64,000 nt of DNA from assembly GCA_938024995.1 (NCBI GenBank), contig CALJDU010000011.1, positions 1 through 64,000 of the forward strand, written 5' to 3'. The DNA comes from an uncultured bacterium. Its GTDB lineage: Bacteria; Myxococcota_A; Polyangia; Polyangiales; Houyiibacteriaceae. Each line of letters begins with the position of its first letter. The stretch's first letter is position 1. The translations under genes and the position numbers were made by a program. Shown here piece after piece: positions 61,201 through 64,000 of this stretch. The notes beneath the pieces were generated by a model, which was not told where the DNA came from, ran no database searches, and saw only the letters and a program-made list of their open reading frames with translations.

Positions 61201-62637
61201 CAGCCGTACACCGTCCAGGCCCGCATCGGCGCGGTCCGCGCGATCCTCCCGCTCGGGTTGGTTCAGGACGCGCGGGAACGCATGCAGACCCTCGCTCAGG
61301 AGCGGCCTCAAGATCAGATCGTCCGCACCTGGCACGGCAAGACGCTGGAGGCCCTTGAGCTCAGCGAGGAGGCGATCGCGGAGTACCGCGCCGCGATCGC
61401 GATCGACGTGACAAAGTTCGACCCCTACCTCGCGCTCGCGAAGCACTACCACGACACGGAACGCCCAGATGAAGCGGCGGCGACCTTTGAGGAAGCGCGT
61501 GAGCATGTCGAGGCGGACGCCTACTTCCACCAGATGCTGGGCGAGTCCGAGCTCAAGCGGAACCGCATCTCGAGCGCGCGCCAGAACTTCGAGCGCGCGC
61601 TGGAGCTGGACGCGGAGAGCACCGGGGGCCTCTTTGGACTCGGCGTGGTGCTCCGGAAGCAGAACCAGATCACCGCGGCGTCGGAGCGCTTCGAGCAGCT
61701 CGCGGCGCTCGACCCGGGCTACCCCGGCCTCTCGCTAGAGCGCGGCCGGATCTTCGAGTCCCAGGGACGCGCGGACCAGGCGGTGCAGAGCTATCAACGC
61801 GCGCTGGAGACCTCACCCGACGACCTGGATCTGGTCGTTCGTCTCGGTGCCGCTCAGGTCGCGGCCGGGCTCATCGATGAGGCGGAGGAGAACATCGCGT
61901 CGGTCATGCGTCGCCGCGCCGACATGCCGGAGGCCGAGCACTACATGGGTCGCGTCACGCTGCTCAAGGGCCGTCTCCCCGCTGCGGTGCAGCACCTCGG
62001 CCGCGCGACTCAGCTCGACCCGGAGCGACCCGAGTACCACCTCTTCCTCGCGAAGGCGCAGCTCGAGTCGAACAACCTCTCGCGCGCGCTGGAAGCGATC
62101 GAGAAGTCCATCGACCTCGACGACACGATCGGTGATGCCTTCTGGATCCGCGGTCGCATCTTGCTCCGGACCGCGGCGGTTCGTGACGCGATCCGTGATC
62201 TCGAGCGCGCCCTTGAGCTCAGCCCGAATCGATTCGAGGCACACGCTGATATGGCGGAGTGCTACCAGCAGCTCGGAAAGCGTCGGGAAGCGATTCGCGC
62301 GTACGAGCAAGCGGTCGCCGGCGCTCCTGATCGAGGTGCTTACTGGTACCGCTTGGGCAAGGCGCGTCTCGACCGAGGTGATCGGCGCGAAGCGCTCGCC
62401 GCGCTTTCTCGCGCGACGACCCTGGGCGACGCCGAGGAGTCTCCGCCAGCGTGGCTCTACGAAGCGCATCGCGTTCGCGCGGAGTGTCACAAACTGGGTG
62501 GCGATCGCGGTCCTGCGACGACGCACTTCCAGCGCTATCTCGAGCTCTCTCCGTCGAGCGCGATCGACCGCGCGGATGTCCTCGCTCAGCTCCGCAGCTG
62601 GGGCGTTGAGGTCGAAGACGACGATCGTCGTCGGTGA
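58291..62637 (+). CDS. Giant zinc-ribbon, LDLPAPK-repeat, TM, TPR protein
   Basis: The 1448-residue protein begins with a zinc ribbon (ECPSCSAPY...MRCPKCTHSFWV), then a Pro/Ala/Lys-rich region with about twelve 15-residue repeats (IELDLPAPKVAAP type, about residues 220-395), an Asp/Leu/Gly-rich stretch (DLGGGLDLGG, ~465-590), one TM helix (LLWLLLALLMVGGIGFALKF, ~627-647) and about twenty TPR units to the end. The zinc ribbon and repeats are cytoplasmic and the TPR part periplasmic if the TM is inserted in the usual way. Similar modular proteins in myxobacteria are linked to motility and polarity; that link is only suggested here. Confidence 0.85.
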   Translation: MIHVECPSCSAPYDMDERRLPSKGLKMRCPKCTHSFWVTTEGVTDGPVSAPAKPSRKTSVGVGANASPSSGPTAAKPSPFRKTATLGTKPNLPAPKKIAPPVPAGLNLPRPASAKKRATLDLDLPAPRRAVPRPGSVDLPAPRKPSMPKPPAPKAAGHADLPAPRVPAPRKIAPPVSPGPRGAKPYSPPGAKPVGIELDLPAARAKGSDADLPARKVVAPSIELDLPAPKVAAPPSIELDLPAPKVAAPPSIELDLPAPKVAAPPSIELDLPAPKVAAPPSFELDLPAPKVAAPPSIELDLPAPRRAAPSPMEIDLPAPKGAAPSAFELDLPAPRHAASPMEIDLPAPKGAAPSALEIDLPAPRHAAPMEVDLPAPKGAAPPSQEIDLPAPRAAADADLPRAVIGAIDLPTARVPKGSAYEVGVGGAQDRSRRTPFDDFEDSLPLPDMSAPIAAGAAPDPAFGGDLDLGELQTDLGGDLDLGELDLGGGLEMDGGLDLGGGLDLGGGADLGGNLDLDGGAQGLVDLGGGADLGGGLGDDLGLDDDLALPEPKDRGDASPGGMGFGEIDLGAGGGDADLGDMIDLGDEGQEFEPSQEPVKNPGGEAAASVANTTAKARPAPKKKSSRGLLWLLLALLMVGGIGFALKFTPFGLFGQYALERFLPGAGDPARIDSAINEAEQRAASDSYIDIRASIDSLGAARHGMGLNRKLLARSALHECLYQIRFGEDPGSAARVTAILGRLADRGNDAEGISLALAADALRRGDMPAAEQKLTLALREAPNDVYAHLVAGELALKKGDAAKAAEEFGAAAAGGGARAQWGLARALAFGEDDAATSAAVDATLSASPNHVGARTAKARVLWRAGQDDEALRIAEEAAGLELSGGERLRSSAEERATALTVIGRIHESRGRRSLARESYENAIEVQPFSVEALLGAGRVLLGERRYRDASSRFDAVINAVTDPLQSAPGDAQPYTVQARIGAVRAILPLGLVQDARERMQTLAQERPQDQIVRTWHGKTLEALELSEEAIAEYRAAIAIDVTKFDPYLALAKHYHDTERPDEAAATFEEAREHVEADAYFHQMLGESELKRNRISSARQNFERALELDAESTGGLFGLGVVLRKQNQITAASERFEQLAALDPGYPGLSLERGRIFESQGRADQAVQSYQRALETSPDDLDLVVRLGAAQVAAGLIDEAEENIASVMRRRADMPEAEHYMGRVTLLKGRLPAAVQHLGRATQLDPERPEYHLFLAKAQLESNNLSRALEAIEKSIDLDDTIGDAFWIRGRILLRTAAVRDAIRDLERALELSPNRFEAHADMAECYQQLGKRREAIRAYEQAVAGAPDRGAYWYRLGKARLDRGDRREALAALSRATTLGDAEESPPAWLYEAHRVRAECHKLGGDRGPATTHFQRYLELSPSSAIDRADVLAQLRSWGVEVEDDDRRR
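58948..59475. repeat. 45-bp tandem repeats encoding IELDLPAPK units
   Basis: About twelve units of 45 bases, the first five nearly identical and the later ones drifting (PAPRHAAS, PAPKGAAP), encode a Pro-rich cytoplasmic linker. The 5' units are the youngest. No unique spacers. Confidence 0.85.
59690..59930. repeat. Degenerate repeats encoding DLGGGLDL units
   Basis: Short units like GATCTCGGCGGTGGT recur and encode an Asp/Leu/Gly stretch in the giant protein between the LDLPAPK repeats and the TM helix. The sequence pattern resembles an acidic, unfolded or Ca-binding linker. Confidence 0.7.
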
Positions 62638-62647
62638 GGTGAACAAG

Positions 62648-63475
62648 ATGTTGTGTGCTCGACCTGTCCGCGCGTGGCTCGCGCTCGTGATGCTTGGAGC
62701 GCTAGGTTGCCAAGCGCCCCCGCTTCTGCCGCGCGGCGAGGGATGTGATCTCAACAGCGACTGTGACGCGCCGTTGGTGTGCCGCTTTGAAAAGTGTCGC
62801 GACGAGTGTTCGCGAACACGTGATTGCTCGATCGGCTCCACTTGCCTCTTTGACGAGACCGGCCTCGGCGCGTGTCTCCCCGATGACGAACGCGAGTGCG
62901 TCCTGACCAGTGACTGTCTCGCGCCGCTCGTATGCAACGACGGCCGCTGCAGCAATGAGTGCAGCGAGGACCGAGACTGCGCGGTCGGCGCGCGGTGCGT
63001 GGTCGTGGATGGAGGCTCGATCTGCGTCGAGGTCTCGGATGAGGCTTGCGTCTTCTCCAGCGACTGCGACGCCGGCTTGGTCTGTCGTAGCGGTGGCTGC
63101 GTCGAAGAGTGCGTTGAGGAACGCGACTGTCCCGCCGCGCTGCGCTGCGAGGAGCGCGACTACGTGCACGACGAGGCGACCGTTTCGCTCGGTACCTGCG
63201 TCGGTGGTGGCAGCTGCGTCGTCGGGGAGTCGCCGCGATGCGGCTGTCCCGATGGCGGCTTCGGCTTCCAGCTCTGCGATGAAGCGACGCGGACCTTTGG
63301 CGCGTGCGAGTGCGTCTGTATGCCCGGGGCCCTCTGCAACCCGCCCGACGCGCCTTGTGTGCTCGGCGTGATGACCTGCGAAGGCGACGAGGTCGAGTGT
63401 GTTCGGTACGCCTTTGCTCCTGCTGGGACGGCCTGTCCCGACGGTAGCTGTGACGGGAGCGGGAGTTGTCTCTAG
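62648..63475 (+). CDS. Cys-rich lipoprotein, tandem copy 1
   Basis: The 275-residue protein has a lipoprotein signal (LALVMLGALGC) and then QAPPLLPRGEGCDLNSDCDA, followed by repeats of CxxxxDCxxPLVCxxxxC: four units of about 45 residues each with six Cys. A C-terminal Cys-rich unit (GCPDGGFGFQLC, ACECVCMPG) follows. The units resemble disulfide-rich EGF-like modules. A GTG nine bases upstream is an alternative start. It ends just inside the next gene's start. Confidence 0.85.
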   Translation: MLCARPVRAWLALVMLGALGCQAPPLLPRGEGCDLNSDCDAPLVCRFEKCRDECSRTRDCSIGSTCLFDETGLGACLPDDERECVLTSDCLAPLVCNDGRCSNECSEDRDCAVGARCVVVDGGSICVEVSDEACVFSSDCDAGLVCRSGGCVEECVEERDCPAALRCEERDYVHDEATVSLGTCVGGGSCVVGESPRCGCPDGGFGFQLCDEATRTFGACECVCMPGALCNPPDAPCVLGVMTCEGDEVECVRYAFAPAGTACPDGSCDGSGSCL

Positions 63476-64000
63476 ACCGCGCTCGTTCGCTCGGTCTGCT
63501 GGCGCTCTCTCTCGCCACGTGGATCGCGTCTTGCGCGCCGCCTCCGTTGCTCCCGCGCGGCGAGGGGTGCGATCGCAACTCGGAGTGCGACGCGCCGCTG
63601 GTCTGTCGATTGGAGCGCTGCCGTACGGAGTGTGTCGAGAGCCGCGACTGCGGGGCGGGGCTTACCTGTTGGCGCCCCGATCCAAACGCGCCCGGCGTAT
63701 GCGAGCTCGCGGATGAACGAGAGTGTTCCTTGACCAGCGACTGCCCGGCGCCGCTTCAGTGTGTCGATGGCGCGTGCAGCGTCGAGTGCGCGGGCGATCG
63801 AGACTGTCCGATTGACGCGAGCTGCCAAGCGCTCGCCGACGCCATGGTGTGCGCGCCGCGCTGGGACGTGTGCCGAACAAGCGCAGACTGCGGCTCCGAC
63901 CGCTGCGTCGAAGGGCGCTGCTTGGCGTGGTGCGTTGAGGATCGGGACTGCGGACCTGAAGAGCGATGCGCGATGGTCGACGACGCGGCGACCTGTTTGC
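63466..64000 (+). CDS. Cys-rich lipoprotein, tandem copy 2 (3' end off window)
   Basis: An open frame runs from a TTG at 63466 to the window end (178 codons) and has a signal peptide (LGLLALSLATWIASC) and then APPPLLPRGEGCDRNSECDA, closely matching copy 1, with the same six-Cys units (LTSDCPAPLQCVDGACSVEC, TSADCGSDRCVEGRC). GGGAG just upstream and the 10-base overlap with the copy 1 stop support this TTG and translational coupling. The pair is a recent tandem duplication. Confidence 0.8.
   Translation, partial: MSLDRARSLGLLALSLATWIASCAPPPLLPRGEGCDRNSECDAPLVCRLERCRTECVESRDCGAGLTCWRPDPNAPGVCELADERECSLTSDCPAPLQCVDGACSVECAGDRDCPIDASCQALADAMVCAPRWDVCRTSADCGSDRCVEGRCLAWCVEDRDCGPEERCAMVDDAATCL

Noticed and set aside
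59692..61530. 612-codon minus-strand open frame
   Set aside because: It lies opposite the repeat/TPR protein, with composition typical of an antisense shadow and no recognisable domain.
1..64000. tRNA, rRNA, integrase or transposase genes
   Set aside because: No cloverleaf, rRNA core motif or DDE/tyrosine recombinase protein was recognised on either strand.

Overview
The window is a GC-rich chromosomal segment with dense, often overlapping genes on both strands. Gene content points to a Gram-negative, myxobacterium-like organism (Myxococcota, probably Polyangia, Sandaracinus-like). The evidence is the many Cys-rich or Asp/Thr/Gly-repeat lipoproteins, MopE-type metal-binding motifs, TIGR02996-type repeat-companion proteins, a PAS/Ser-Thr kinase, a zinc-ribbon/TPR giant protein and a DUF3570/DUF4266 pair. 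The taxon is inferred from these families, not from a marker gene. No tRNA, rRNA, CRISPR array, transposase or phage module was seen.

Layout. 1-2645 (minus): edge lipoprotein, acyl-CoA dehydrogenase, and a ccmC/ccmD cytochrome c maturation cluster with an extra tiny ORF. 2725-7826 (plus): Rsm22-type methyltransferase, two related TIGR02996-type proteins, a PDZ lipoprotein and a Tat-exported protein. 7852-10097 (minus): FAD oxidoreductase translationally coupled to an ECF41-type sigma factor, with a putative matching promoter and a small inverted-repeat element fused into the oxidoreductase tail. 10354-18528: unknown gene, hemW, nadA, TPR protein, dus, acs. 18591-24024: Cys-rich lipoproteins, two paralogous Cys-motif membrane proteins, a MopE/beta-propeller lipoprotein and a coiled-coil/beta-helix lipoprotein ending at a strong terminator. 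24070-34320: large and small MscS channels, VWA-like and PDZ proteins, a Coq4-like protein and surface lipoproteins, including a MopE/C-type lectin fusion.

34471-38625 holds the most intriguing pair: a small zinc-ribbon/lipobox/MopE-stub protein directly before a radical SAM/SPASM enzyme. Orphan genes and another repeat lipoprotein follow. 38635-45506: DUF6159-type membrane protein, thioredoxin, then a conserved small protein, a HemX/CcsA-like protein, hemA and hemC (5-aminolevulinate to hydroxymethylbilane), then hflX. 45806-51089: PAS kinase, ExbD-like lipoprotein, a repeat-rich intergenic region, a DUF4266/DUF3570 operon and a YceI protein. 51154-58142 (minus): zapA and a 5-formyl-THF cyclo-ligase, then a PHP-domain lipoprotein, uvrC and an OPA/GlpT-like transporter. 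58291-64000 (plus): a 1448-residue zinc-ribbon/repeat/TPR protein and two tandem Cys-rich lipoproteins, the second cut by the window edge.

Themes: haem and cytochrome c assembly genes (ccmC/ccmD, hemW, hemX-like, hemA, hemC) are scattered through the window. More than a dozen lipoproteins suggest an elaborate cell surface. Intergenic regions carry small palindromic repeats, one family showing a compensatory base-pair change.
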